From Sneathiella sp. (GTDB lineage: Bacteria; Pseudomonadota; Alphaproteobacteria; Sneathiellales; Sneathiellaceae), in NCBI RefSeq assembly GCF_002694385.1, contig NZ_NZMB01000012.1, positions 516,819-556,788 on the forward strand: DNA of 39,970 nt. The letters are read 5' to 3'. Position numbers and translations under genes: made by a program. Below the pieces are notes generated by a model that saw nothing but the letters and a program-made list of their open reading frames with translations, searched no databases and was not told the origin of the DNA. Numbering within the stretch: position 1 is the stretch's first letter; each line of letters starts with the position of its first letter. Below are positions 1 to 8,728 of this stretch, piece by piece.

Positions 1-1437
1 ACCGGGGTCACGCCGCAGGAAGTGTTTGAAAAACAGGAGCTTACAGAAGAAGAGATGGATGCGCTCCTGACCCATGCGTTTGAGCGTTATTACGAGACAA
101 GCGGTTTGTTTGGAACGCCGGAAAGCTGTCAGGAGCTGGTGCGCGAGATTGCCCGCATGGGCGTTGACGAAATTGCCTGCCTGATCGACTTCGGCGTTGA
201 TACGGATCTGGTGCTGCAGCATCTCACCTATATCAATGACCTGAAAAACAACCTGATTGCCGAGGGCGGCGTCGCCCGTCAGGCATCGGTCGCCGAGCAG
301 ATCGCCGAGCATGATATCACCCATTTCCAGTGCACGCCGTCGATGGCGTCTTTTCTGGTTGCGGAAGCGGCGGGCCGGACGGCGCTTGGCAGGCTTCAGG
401 TGATGATGGTGGGCGGCGAAGGTTTCCCGCCGGAACTGGCGCGTAACCTGCGCACGCATCTGAAAGGATCGCTGCTCAATATGTATGGCACGACGGAAAC
501 GGCCGTCTGGTCCTCCGTTGCCGATTTGAAAGCAATCGGCGACACCATCCCGCTGGGAGAGGCCATGGCCAACACCATTTATTCCGTCCGGAATGAATTC
601 GGTCAGGCCTTGCCGAGCGGCGTTGCCGGGGAACTCTGGATTGGCGGCGACGGCGTGGCGAGAGGCTACTGGAACCGTGAGGAGCTGACGGCGCAGCGTT
701 TTCTTGAGACATCCGAGGGACGTTATTACCGGACCGGTGATCTGGTCCGGCATATGCCGGACGGGCGGCTTGAGTTTCATGGGCGGATGGACAATCAGGT
801 GAAGGTGCGCGGTCACCGGATCGAACTTGGCGAGATCGAGGCGAAGCTGGGCGCGCTGGAAGAAGTCAAGGATGCGGCGGTAACCGTGTTCGAGACGGGA
901 GACAGCGATAAGCGGCTGGTCGCCTTTGCGACGGCTGCGCCGGGTTATACGATTGATCCGCAAGGAGTGCGCAAGAAACTGGGAGAGGTGTTGCCAGAAT
1001 TCATGACGCCGTCGCAGGTTGTTGTCCTCGACAAGATGCCGCAAACGCCAAACGGCAAGATTGATCGCAAGGCCCTGCCGAAACCGCAAGGCAAGACATC
1101 CGCGGCGACGGAAGCGGCGCAAAGTGATACGGAAGCGGCCATCGCCAAAATCTGGTGCGAGGCGCTGGGCCTTGGCGAAGTCGGGGTCAGCGACAATTTC
1201 TTTGATCTTGGCGGCCATTCATTGCTGGTTGTGCAGGTGCAGCGCCGACTGAAGGAGCTGTTCGACAAGGAAGTTGCCATCACCGATATGTTCCGTTTCT
1301 CGACCATTCAGGCGCTGGCCCGGCATATTGACGGCGGGACGGCAGAAGGAGAGACGACCGCAGCCATGCGCGGCGCGCAGCGGGCGGCCGCCCGGCGGGC
1401 CCGGCTCGCGGCACGAAGCGGGACAGCCGCACAATAG
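1..1437 (+). CDS. NRPS, C-terminal part: luciferase-like monooxygenase / adenylation / carrier domains (5' partial)
   Basis: The frame is open to the window edge, so the true start lies upstream; the GTG at 22 is probably not a start (residues below are counted from it). Residues 1-75 match the end of the luciferase-like monooxygenase domain found inserted in NRPS adenylation domains (SGLFGTPESC, then VDEIACLIDFGVDTD). From about residue 90 the second half of the adenylation domain resumes: A5 NMYGTTE at 153 (Thr where Pro is usual), A6, A7 YRTGDL, A8 and A10 NGKIDRKAL with catalytic Lys346. A carrier domain follows with the phosphopantetheine serine in GGHSL (Ser400). The last 30 residues are Ala/Arg-rich, perhaps a linker or docking tail. 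It ends 89 bp before the PKS on the same strand. Expected role: activate, oxidise and load an amino acid for the PKS. The substrate cannot be read because most specificity residues are missing from the window. Confidence 0.9.
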   Translation, partial: TGVTPQEVFEKQELTEEEMDALLTHAFERYYETSGLFGTPESCQELVREIARMGVDEIACLIDFGVDTDLVLQHLTYINDLKNNLIAEGGVARQASVAEQIAEHDITHFQCTPSMASFLVAEAAGRTALGRLQVMMVGGEGFPPELARNLRTHLKGSLLNMYGTTETAVWSSVADLKAIGDTIPLGEAMANTIYSVRNEFGQALPSGVAGELWIGGDGVARGYWNREELTAQRFLETSEGRYYRTGDLVRHMPDGRLEFHGRMDNQVKVRGHRIELGEIEAKLGALEEVKDAAVTVFETGDSDKRLVAFATAAPGYTIDPQGVRKKLGEVLPEFMTPSQVVVLDKMPQTPNGKIDRKALPKPQGKTSAATEAAQSDTEAAIAKIWCEALGLGEVGVSDNFFDLGGHSLLVVQVQRRLKELFDKEVAITDMFRFSTIQALARHIDGGTAEGETTAAMRGAQRAAARRARLAARSGTAAQ

Positions 1438-1526
1438 AAACAGCGGTGGCTATACATTGAGAAATATCTTTGGCAGGATGAATCCCGTCAGGGGGGCGGA
1501 TCATCCGGACATGGTAAAAGCAGGAT

Positions 1527-4500
1527 ATGACAGATAATACAGGGACAGCAGAGGCATCTGACCGGATCGCCATTGTGGGAATGGCGGGACGGTTTCCCTC
1601 TGCCCGCACTGTCTCGCAACTCTGGAATCTGCTCTCGGAAGGGCGCATCGGGACGCGCTGGTTCACCGATGAAGAGATGCTTGCGAACGGGGTGAGCCCG
1701 AAAGAGCTGGCTGACCCTGCTTATGTGCGGGCGGCGAATTATCTTTCCGACATGGAATGCTTTGATGCCGGGTTTTTCGGGTTTTCGCCGCGGGAAGCCT
1801 CCATTCTTGATCCGCAGCATCGGCATTTTTTGGAATGCGCCTGGGAAGCGCTTGAAGATGCCGGTCATATGCCGGAGCATTTCGATGGGCGCATCGGTGT
1901 GTTCGCCGGATCCGGCATGCAGGCCTATCTCCCGTTCAACCTGCTGACCAACCCCGATCTAGTGGCGGAAATCGGTATGTTCCTGTTGCGGCACACGGGC
2001 AATGACAAGGATTTCCTCACCACTCGGCTATCTTATATCCTGAACCTTCAGGGCCCGTCGGTTGCCATTCAGACGGCCTGTTCGACCTCGCTTGTGGCGG
2101 TGCATCACGCGGCGGCCAGTCTTCTCTCCATGGAATGCGACATGGCGATTGCGGGCGGAGTCTCGGTCGAGCTGCCGCATCGTCATGGCTATAAATTCGC
2201 GGGTGGCGAAATCCAGTCACCGGACGGGCTGTGCCGCCCGTTCGATAATGACAGCGAGGGAACCGTGTTCGGCTCCGGCGCGGCGCTTGTGGTGCTGCGG
2301 CGTCTGGAAGATGCGCTTGCCGACGGGGATGATATCAAGGCGGTGCTGATCGGCTCCGCTGTCAATAACGATGGGGCGCAGAAGGCCGGATATCTCGCGC
2401 CCAGTGTGGATGGGCAGGCCGAAGCGGCGGCCGAAGCGCTGGCCATTGCCAATGTGCCCGCGGAAACGGTCAGCTATGTGGAGGCGCATGGCACGGGCAC
2501 GCCGGTGGGTGATCCGATCGAACTGGCCGGTCTGTCGCAGGTCTATGGGGCGGGCGGCACAGGCTTTTGCGGCATCGGCTCGGTCAAAAGCAATATTGGC
2601 CATCTGGATACGGCGGCGGGCGCGACCAGCCTGATCAAGGTGGTGGAGGCACTGCGTCACGAGGTCATTCCTGCATCGCTTCATTACAAAACACCGAACA
2701 GCCGCTTTGATATTGCGAACAGCCCCTTTTATGTGGTGTCGGAACGCCGCCCCTGGCCGCGCGGCGCCGTCCCCCGCCGGGCGGGGATCAACTCCCTCGG
2801 CGTTGGCGGGACAAACGCCCATGCGATTATTGAAGAGGCGCCGCTGCGTCCTGCCATACAGCGGGAGGAAAGCTGGCGACTGTTTCCCTTTTCGGCGCGC
2901 AATGTGGCGGCGCTGGATGGATTGCGGGATAAATGGCGGGAGTTTGTCAACACGCCCGGCATGCCGGACCTTGCCGATGCTGCCTATACCCTGCGGCACG
3001 GCCGTCGGGAATTTTCGGCGCGCCGCGCCGTTGTCGCGAAAACGCAAGATGATCTGAAGGCGGCGCTGTGGGGGGAGGCGCCGGCTCATGTGATGAATGG
3101 CATGGCGGAAAAAGGCCCGGCGGAAGTTGTGTTCATGTTTCCGGGCGGCGGTGCGCAATATCCGGGGGCAGGGGCCGGGCTGCTGGCCACTTCGGACGCC
3201 TTCCGTGCGGCCGTTGATGACTGTTTTGCGCAAATTCCGCTGGATGCTCCGGCCGATTTGCGGGAAATCATGTTTGAAAGAACACTGGAGGATGCGGAGG
3301 CGCGGGGGCGGATGGAAATGTCCGGCTATGCCATTCCCGCCCTTTTTATCCTCGAATATGCTTATGTCCGAATGTTCCAGAGTTGGGGGATCGAGCCCGC
3401 CGCCGTTCTCGGTCATAGCGCCGGGGAATATGCGGGTGCGGTCATCGCCGGGGTGATGTCGCTTGCCGATGCGCTGAAAGTCGTTGTCTGGCGTGGCAAG
3501 GTGATGGATGCCGCCGCTGCGGGCGCCATGAGCATTATCCCCGCCCCGCATCAGAAAGTGCGGGAAATGATCGGTGATGCCCTGGATATCGCGGCGTTGA
3601 ATGCGCCGGACCTGTGCGTCGTTTCGGGGGAGGTCGCGGAGGTCGCGGCCCTCGAAACCCGGTTGAAGGGCACGGAGTATGAGGCGACACGGGTGCGTAT
3701 CAATGTCGCCGCCCACAGCCGTATTCTGGATGATCAGCTTGATAATTTCCGGAATGGCATTCAGGGAATTCATCTGCAAGACCCGGAGATTCCCTTTGTC
3801 TCTTCCTTGCGGGGCGGCTGGCCGGAGGCCGGGGATTTCTCGACCATTGACTATTGGGTCAGGCATCTGCGGCAGACGGTGCTGTTCGCCGATGCCGTAG
3901 AAACCGTTCTGGAAAAACCGGGCCGTATCCTGCTGGAAGTCGGGCCGGGGCAGACACTTGGGCCGCTCGCCGAGATGACTGCCGGGAAATATGATCCGCT
4001 TGCCGTCATTTCCGCCGGTCGCCCACCGAAAGAGGCGGATGAGGATATGGCGCGCGCTCTTGCGGCGGCGGGACGCATCTGGACGGCGGGCGGGGAGATT
4101 GACTGGGATGCCCTTCCCGGTACAGAGGGCCGCCGGGTGTCCCTCCCGACCTATTCCTTTGCCAAGGAGCGTCACTGGATCGAGCCCGGAAAAGGCCTGT
4201 TGGCCGAGACAGCCGAAGTGGAGGCCGACAGCGCCATTCACCTGACCCGGAGTGAAAATCTGGATGACTGGTTTGTTACCAAGCGCTGGAATCTGGCGCC
4301 GGTGCCTCCTGCGGAAGTGCGTCATGGCGGGCTGTGGCTGCTGTTTCATGGCGGGGATCCGGTGTCGGAAGCGCTGGCCCGGTTGCTGGCGGAGCGACGG
4401 GAGAGCGTCGCCATTGTCCGGCCGGGGGACAGTTTTTCCAAAGAAAACAATGAATACCGCGTGGCGCCCGATAGCGTTGAAGATTTCGAAACCCTGTTTG

Positions 4501-7500
4501 AAACCCTTGGGGAGATGCCTGTTCATATCCTCAATGGCTGGCCCATGGCGTCTGCCGTGGACGGGCAGGCGGGGTTGTTTGATGCGGCGTTCTGTCTTGT
4601 CCGGACAATTCAGTCCGTTGATCCGGCGGAGGATGTGCGGGTTACCTTTATTGGCAGTGGCGGCGTTTCCGTAAAAGGAGAGGATGTTCCCTATCCTGCC
4701 CTTGCCACCCTGATCGGCCCGGTCCGGGTTGCGCCGCGCGAAGTGCCGGGCCTGCATGGCCAGTATGTGGATATTGAAGCGGGGGAAGATCCGCTCTGGC
4801 TGGCCAAAGCCATTCTGGATGAACAGGATGGCGCGACATCCGATGATTTGATTGCTTTCCGGGGGCGGCAACGCTATGCGCAGGCTCTTGAAAAGCTTCC
4901 CGTATCCCCGGCAGATGAGGTGCCGAAACGCCTGAAAGAAAACGGGCGCTATGTGATTACCGGCGGCGCGGGTGGTATTGGCATAACGCTGGCCCGCTAT
5001 CTGGGCGTCCGGGTGCGGGCGAAAATTGCCCTGATCGGTCGTTCGACCTTCCCACCTCGTTCGGAATGGGAGGGACTGCTGGCCCGGTCTCCGGTCTCAC
5101 CGCAGTCCGTTGCCATTCAGGCCATCCGTGAGATTGAGGCGGCGGGCGGCGAGGTGTTGTTTGTTCCCGCCGATGTAACGGACAGGCAGGCGCTCAAATC
5201 GGCTCTTGAGACCATTCGGGAGGCCTTTGGAGGCATTGACGGGCTGTTCCATGGCGCGGGCCTTATGGATGATGCGCCCATGCTGGGCAAAGGCCTGAAG
5301 GATACGCATCGCGTGCTTGCGCCAAAGGTGACGGGCGGCGCCAACCTGGCGGCGCTTCTCCCCGACGGATCTCTGGATTTCTTTGCCGTTTTCTCCTCGA
5401 CCTCCGTTGTCACGGCGCCACCGGGGCAGGTCGATTATGTGGCTGCGAACAGTTATCTTGAAAGCCTGGCCGCCGCGCGTCGTGACGGGCTGGCCATTTC
5501 ATGGGGCGTTTGGCGCGATGTCGGCATGGCGGCGCGTGCCTATCGTCATATGGATGAGACTGCCGCAGGGCCGCATCCCCTGCTCGGTCCGATGGAAACA
5601 CAGGAAAAGGGGGTACTTTCCTTTACGTCCTATTATGATCCGGCGGCGCTTTGGGTGCTGAATGAACATGCGGTCGGCGGGGTGCCCGTCCTGCCCGGAA
5701 CGGCCTATGTGGAAATCGCCTGCGCCGCGATGAGCGCAGCGGCGGCGGGCCGAAAATGGGAACTGCATTCCCTGTCGCTGATGAGTCCGATGGTGTTTCC
5801 GGACGGTGCGCGGATGCGGGTTGTTGTGACCCTGACCCCCACTGAACGCGGATTTGAATTCCAGGTGATGAGCAGCAAGTCGGCGGAGGCGCCGCTGGTA
5901 GAGCATGCCCGCGCGCAAATCATTCTGAAACGGCTTTATGACCGCCGCCCGCCCCGTTCGTTACAAGCGACGGGCCCTCTTGCCATTGCAGATTACAGTG
6001 GCCGGGATTCGCAAGGAGAATTGATCGACTTTGGCCCTCGCTGGGACAATATCGGGGAAATTCGCACAGGCAGGGGCGAAATCGAAGCCGATTTTACCTT
6101 GCCAGAGGCTTTCGCATCAGACCTGAAAGATTATTCGGCGCATCCGGGTTTGACCGATACGGCGGCGACAATCGGGCTGTATCTTCTCTCCGATATCGGC
6201 CGGAAAGGGGCGTTTTATGCGCCCATGTCCATTGACCGCTTGCGCATTTTCGGCTCCCTGCCGCGCTGGTTTAAAACCCGCGCGCGGCTGGTCGCGGAAA
6301 CGCCCGGCCGGTATGCCAGCTTCGATGTCATCTTCACAGATGATCTCGGCACGGTGCTGATGATCTGGGAAGGGTTCGCGCTCAGCCGTATCGAGGGAGA
6401 GTCGTTTGATGAGGCCAGCACGTCCGAGCAGCTTGTCGATGTGCTGATCGCGCAAGGCATTGGCATAACAGAGGCGGCGGCCGTCTTTGACCGCCTGTTC
6501 AATTCCGATGCGAACTCTCTGGTTGTCTCTCCGACCTCCATGGCAGATATTGCGCGCGAAATGGCCCGCATTGGTGCGAACCGCAAAAAGAAGACGGCGC
6601 GGGCAGCCGTGGAAGATGGCGCCCCCTCGGCCGTTTATGCCAACACGGTGGAAGAGAAAATCGCAGCCTTCTGGTCAGAGCTTCTGGGGGTCAACCGGCC
6701 GGAGCCAGAAGCGGACTTTTTTGATCTTGGCGGGCATTCGCTGGCCGCCGTGCGGCTCTTTGCGAAAATCCGTAAGGAATATGCGACCGATCTGCCGCTT
6801 GCCACCCTGTTCCAGGCGCCGACACTGCGACTGCTGTCCAATATGGTGATCCAGAAAGGAAATCTGGAAGTGACGAAGGTTGCCGTGGCCGATGACGCTC
6901 TGGCGACGGAGGAAGAAGCCTGGTCGCCGCTGGTCCGTATCAAGGCAGGGGCGGCAGAAATAAAACCTCTGTATCTGGTGCATGGCGCGGGTGGTAATGT
7001 GCTCAATTTCCGCTCTCTTTCCGGCTATCTCGATCCGCGCGTGCCGTTCTATGCGCTGCGGGCACTCGGCTCGGACGGGGGCGCGGAGATTCATCAAACC
7101 ATTGAAGAGATGGCAAGCTGTTATGTGGAGGCGGTTCTCAAAAACCAGCCGGAAGGGCCGTATCATCTCGCCGGTTATTCGGGTGGTGGCGTGATTGCCT
7201 TTGAAATGGCGCAGCAGCTGCGCCGTGCCGGGCATGAGGTTGGCCATCTGATCTTCTTTGACACGCTGGCGCCGGAAATCGAACCGCACCGTATCAGCCT
7301 GCTGGAAAAAATCTGGATGGCCCGCCACTGGAGTCTTGGCTTCGCGCTGCGCTGGCCTCTGCGTAAATGGCAGAGCCGCGCCGCCCGGCATGAAATGGCG
7401 CAAATCTCGGCCCTGCTTGCAGAGGGGAAGCATATCCCTGACGAATTGATCGGCAGACGGATGACCCAGGCCTATCTTGAAGCGGAAGGTCGATATCGCC

Positions 7501-7709
7501 CTGAAGACTATCCAGAGGATGTGCTGCTCTTCAAGGGAAGCGAGGCGAGTGTCGAATTTCTCCGTGCGGGGACCTATCTCGGCTGGGACAGATATATTTC
7601 AGGCAATATCGATGTGATGGTCTTTGACTGTGATCACTTCAATATGATGATTGATCCGACGATTGGCGAGATTGGCAAGATCGTGAACGAGCTTTTGCTC
7701 AATCGGTGA
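1527..7709 (+). CDS. Type I polyketide synthase, KS-AT-KR-DH-ACP-TE
   Basis: A single-module PKS of 2060 aa. KS occupies about 5-440: Cys185 in TACSTS, His321 in EAHGTGT, His359 in NIGH. AT occupies about 530-830: Ser631 in GHSAGE, with AAHS near 730 in place of HAFH or YASH, so malonyl is a weak guess. The KR structural subdomain follows (about 890-1120), then catalytic KR with TGGAGGIG at 1145, the FSS serines at 1290-1291, Tyr1304 and Asn1308. MDD at 1247-1249 resembles the LDD motif of B-type KRs. DH has the HxxxGxxxxP motif at His1381 and Asp1544. ACP has Ser1738 in GGHSL. The terminal thioesterase has Ser1885 in GYSGGG, Asp1912 and His2037. All catalytic residues appear intact. Placing KR before DH is unusual. 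One extension with ketoreduction and dehydration, then release by hydrolysis or cyclisation, is predicted. ATG 1527 has AGGA just upstream. The 3' end overlaps the convergent hydrolase gene by 11 nt. Confidence 0.95.
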   Translation: MTDNTGTAEASDRIAIVGMAGRFPSARTVSQLWNLLSEGRIGTRWFTDEEMLANGVSPKELADPAYVRAANYLSDMECFDAGFFGFSPREASILDPQHRHFLECAWEALEDAGHMPEHFDGRIGVFAGSGMQAYLPFNLLTNPDLVAEIGMFLLRHTGNDKDFLTTRLSYILNLQGPSVAIQTACSTSLVAVHHAAASLLSMECDMAIAGGVSVELPHRHGYKFAGGEIQSPDGLCRPFDNDSEGTVFGSGAALVVLRRLEDALADGDDIKAVLIGSAVNNDGAQKAGYLAPSVDGQAEAAAEALAIANVPAETVSYVEAHGTGTPVGDPIELAGLSQVYGAGGTGFCGIGSVKSNIGHLDTAAGATSLIKVVEALRHEVIPASLHYKTPNSRFDIANSPFYVVSERRPWPRGAVPRRAGINSLGVGGTNAHAIIEEAPLRPAIQREESWRLFPFSARNVAALDGLRDKWREFVNTPGMPDLADAAYTLRHGRREFSARRAVVAKTQDDLKAALWGEAPAHVMNGMAEKGPAEVVFMFPGGGAQYPGAGAGLLATSDAFRAAVDDCFAQIPLDAPADLREIMFERTLEDAEARGRMEMSGYAIPALFILEYAYVRMFQSWGIEPAAVLGHSAGEYAGAVIAGVMSLADALKVVVWRGKVMDAAAAGAMSIIPAPHQKVREMIGDALDIAALNAPDLCVVSGEVAEVAALETRLKGTEYEATRVRINVAAHSRILDDQLDNFRNGIQGIHLQDPEIPFVSSLRGGWPEAGDFSTIDYWVRHLRQTVLFADAVETVLEKPGRILLEVGPGQTLGPLAEMTAGKYDPLAVISAGRPPKEADEDMARALAAAGRIWTAGGEIDWDALPGTEGRRVSLPTYSFAKERHWIEPGKGLLAETAEVEADSAIHLTRSENLDDWFVTKRWNLAPVPPAEVRHGGLWLLFHGGDPVSEALARLLAERRESVAIVRPGDSFSKENNEYRVAPDSVEDFETLFETLGEMPVHILNGWPMASAVDGQAGLFDAAFCLVRTIQSVDPAEDVRVTFIGSGGVSVKGEDVPYPALATLIGPVRVAPREVPGLHGQYVDIEAGEDPLWLAKAILDEQDGATSDDLIAFRGRQRYAQALEKLPVSPADEVPKRLKENGRYVITGGAGGIGITLARYLGVRVRAKIALIGRSTFPPRSEWEGLLARSPVSPQSVAIQAIREIEAAGGEVLFVPADVTDRQALKSALETIREAFGGIDGLFHGAGLMDDAPMLGKGLKDTHRVLAPKVTGGANLAALLPDGSLDFFAVFSSTSVVTAPPGQVDYVAANSYLESLAAARRDGLAISWGVWRDVGMAARAYRHMDETAAGPHPLLGPMETQEKGVLSFTSYYDPAALWVLNEHAVGGVPVLPGTAYVEIACAAMSAAAAGRKWELHSLSLMSPMVFPDGARMRVVVTLTPTERGFEFQVMSSKSAEAPLVEHARAQIILKRLYDRRPPRSLQATGPLAIADYSGRDSQGELIDFGPRWDNIGEIRTGRGEIEADFTLPEAFASDLKDYSAHPGLTDTAATIGLYLLSDIGRKGAFYAPMSIDRLRIFGSLPRWFKTRARLVAETPGRYASFDVIFTDDLGTVLMIWEGFALSRIEGESFDEASTSEQLVDVLIAQGIGITEAAAVFDRLFNSDANSLVVSPTSMADIAREMARIGANRKKKTARAAVEDGAPSAVYANTVEEKIAAFWSELLGVNRPEPEADFFDLGGHSLAAVRLFAKIRKEYATDLPLATLFQAPTLRLLSNMVIQKGNLEVTKVAVADDALATEEEAWSPLVRIKAGAAEIKPLYLVHGAGGNVLNFRSLSGYLDPRVPFYALRALGSDGGAEIHQTIEEMASCYVEAVLKNQPEGPYHLAGYSGGGVIAFEMAQQLRRAGHEVGHLIFFDTLAPEIEPHRISLLEKIWMARHWSLGFALRWPLRKWQSRAARHEMAQISALLAEGKHIPDELIGRRMTQAYLEAEGRYRPEDYPEDVLLFKGSEASVEFLRAGTYLGWDRYISGNIDVMVFDCDHFNMMIDPTIGEIGKIVNELLLNR

Positions 7710-8541
7710 GGCGGCCATGCGTGACATGTGTGCGATAGAAGGCCACCGCATCCCGATATAGACCGGCTTCTCCCAGGTTCACATGCGTTCCCTGCGGATA
7801 GGCATGAAATTCCTTCGGCTGAACCGCGGCCTCAAACAAACGCTCCCCCGACGCCATTGAAATGGCACTGTCCTGCTCTCCGTGAAACTGGATGAGGGGC
7901 GCATTGATACGGGCAATGCGATCCATGGAGTCATAGCGTTCCCGTGTCATGAGGCAACAGAAGGGCAGGCCGTAATATCTGTCCGTGAAATAATCGCAGA
8001 AACGGGCATAGGCGGCCTCCAGCGTGAGGGCGGCGATCTGACGTTCCGTGGCGAGCCGGACAGCGATGCCGCTTCCCAGGCTATAGCCATGGGCAATACG
8101 GCTTTGCGACGGCACGGGGGTGCCCATCAGCGCATCAAGCTGATCATAGAGGGCGCGGGCGTCGGCGGCGAAATTTTCTTCCGACGGGGTGCCGTCTTGC
8201 CCGCTGGAGCCGCGATAAACGAGGGCGGCAAGGCCATATCCCTGATCCAGAAAGGGCGCCAGACGACCGACAGACGGGCCGATGGATGTGAAATTCCCCA
8301 TAAAATAGAGAATAACCGGCGCATTTCCGGTTGGCGGCTTGATCCAGGCGGCAACGCGCTGACCATCTTCGGAGGCAAATGTCACTTCGCGCACACCATC
8401 GAGATTGTACTTTTCAGGACCATCTGCCGTCTGATCGAACCTGTAAATGGAACCGTAGAAAAGATGCAGTGCGCCATAGCCCGCAATAATGAGCAGGAGA
8501 ATGACGGCGCCAAGAATGATCAGGCCGTTCTGGATCGTCAT
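7699..8541 (-). CDS. Membrane-anchored alpha/beta hydrolase
   Basis: 280 aa. One N-terminal hydrophobic helix (about residues 7-28) should anchor it to the inner membrane, with the catalytic domain outside the helix. The fold resembles the BEM46/ABHD13-like serine hydrolases: nucleophile Ser154 in GYSLGSG, acid Asp224 in HGEQD, and His253 in GTHVNL. The substrate is unknown; this family includes esterases and thioesterases. A strong ribosome site (GAGGAGG) precedes ATG 8541. It is tail-to-tail with the PKS and overlaps its stop, but transcribed in the opposite direction, so there is no reason to make it part of that pathway. It lies 187 bp downstream of the TRAP binding-protein gene on the same strand, and that gap carries three palindromes, suggesting its own regulated promoter. 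Confidence 0.85.
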   Translation of the reverse strand: MTIQNGLIILGAVILLLIIAGYGALHLFYGSIYRFDQTADGPEKYNLDGVREVTFASEDGQRVAAWIKPPTGNAPVILYFMGNFTSIGPSVGRLAPFLDQGYGLAALVYRGSSGQDGTPSEENFAADARALYDQLDALMGTPVPSQSRIAHGYSLGSGIAVRLATERQIAALTLEAAYARFCDYFTDRYYGLPFCCLMTRERYDSMDRIARINAPLIQFHGEQDSAISMASGERLFEAAVQPKEFHAYPQGTHVNLGEAGLYRDAVAFYRTHVTHGRLTD

Positions 8542-8634
8542 GAATGTTGTTCCTCCTCTTCCCGGTCCGCCTGGTCGGGATCGGGATTGTGAGCGGCGGG
8601 CAGAGGCGGGTCAAGGCGGAATTCCATATAAAAC

Positions 8635-8722
8635 AACCATTATGGTGCCGTTCTGACAAGGTGCGGGTGGAAAAAACACCATAATGGTTACAGCTTAGCG
8701 GAATATTTACCATAATGGTTAC
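8635..8722 (-). promoter_or_regulatory. Three copies of palindrome ACCATWATGGT (putative operator cluster)
   Basis: The 11-bp palindrome ACCATWATGGT occurs at 8636-8646, 8678-8688 and 8709-8719. The first copy is inverted relative to the other two, which share the longer string ACCATAATGGTTAC. Spacings between starts are 42 and 31 bp, near whole numbers of helical turns, so the copies would face the same side of the helix. They lie 95-180 bp upstream of the alpha/beta hydrolase start, the normal place for binding sites of a dimeric repressor or activator. The regulator is not identified. Confidence 0.6.
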
Positions 8723-8728
8723 CTGTCC

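Noticed and set aside
2217-4871. A 2.6-kb open frame antisense to the PKS gene
   Set aside because: Its translation is rich in Arg, Pro and His with no recognisable domain, which is the usual by-product of GC-rich codon use in the gene on the other strand. The sense frame carries intact KS and AT domains.
7699-8541. Alpha/beta hydrolase as a type II thioesterase of the PKS pathway
   Set aside because: It has an N-terminal membrane anchor, is on the opposite strand, has its own operator cluster, and lacks the sequence features of type II thioesterases; adjacency alone is not enough.
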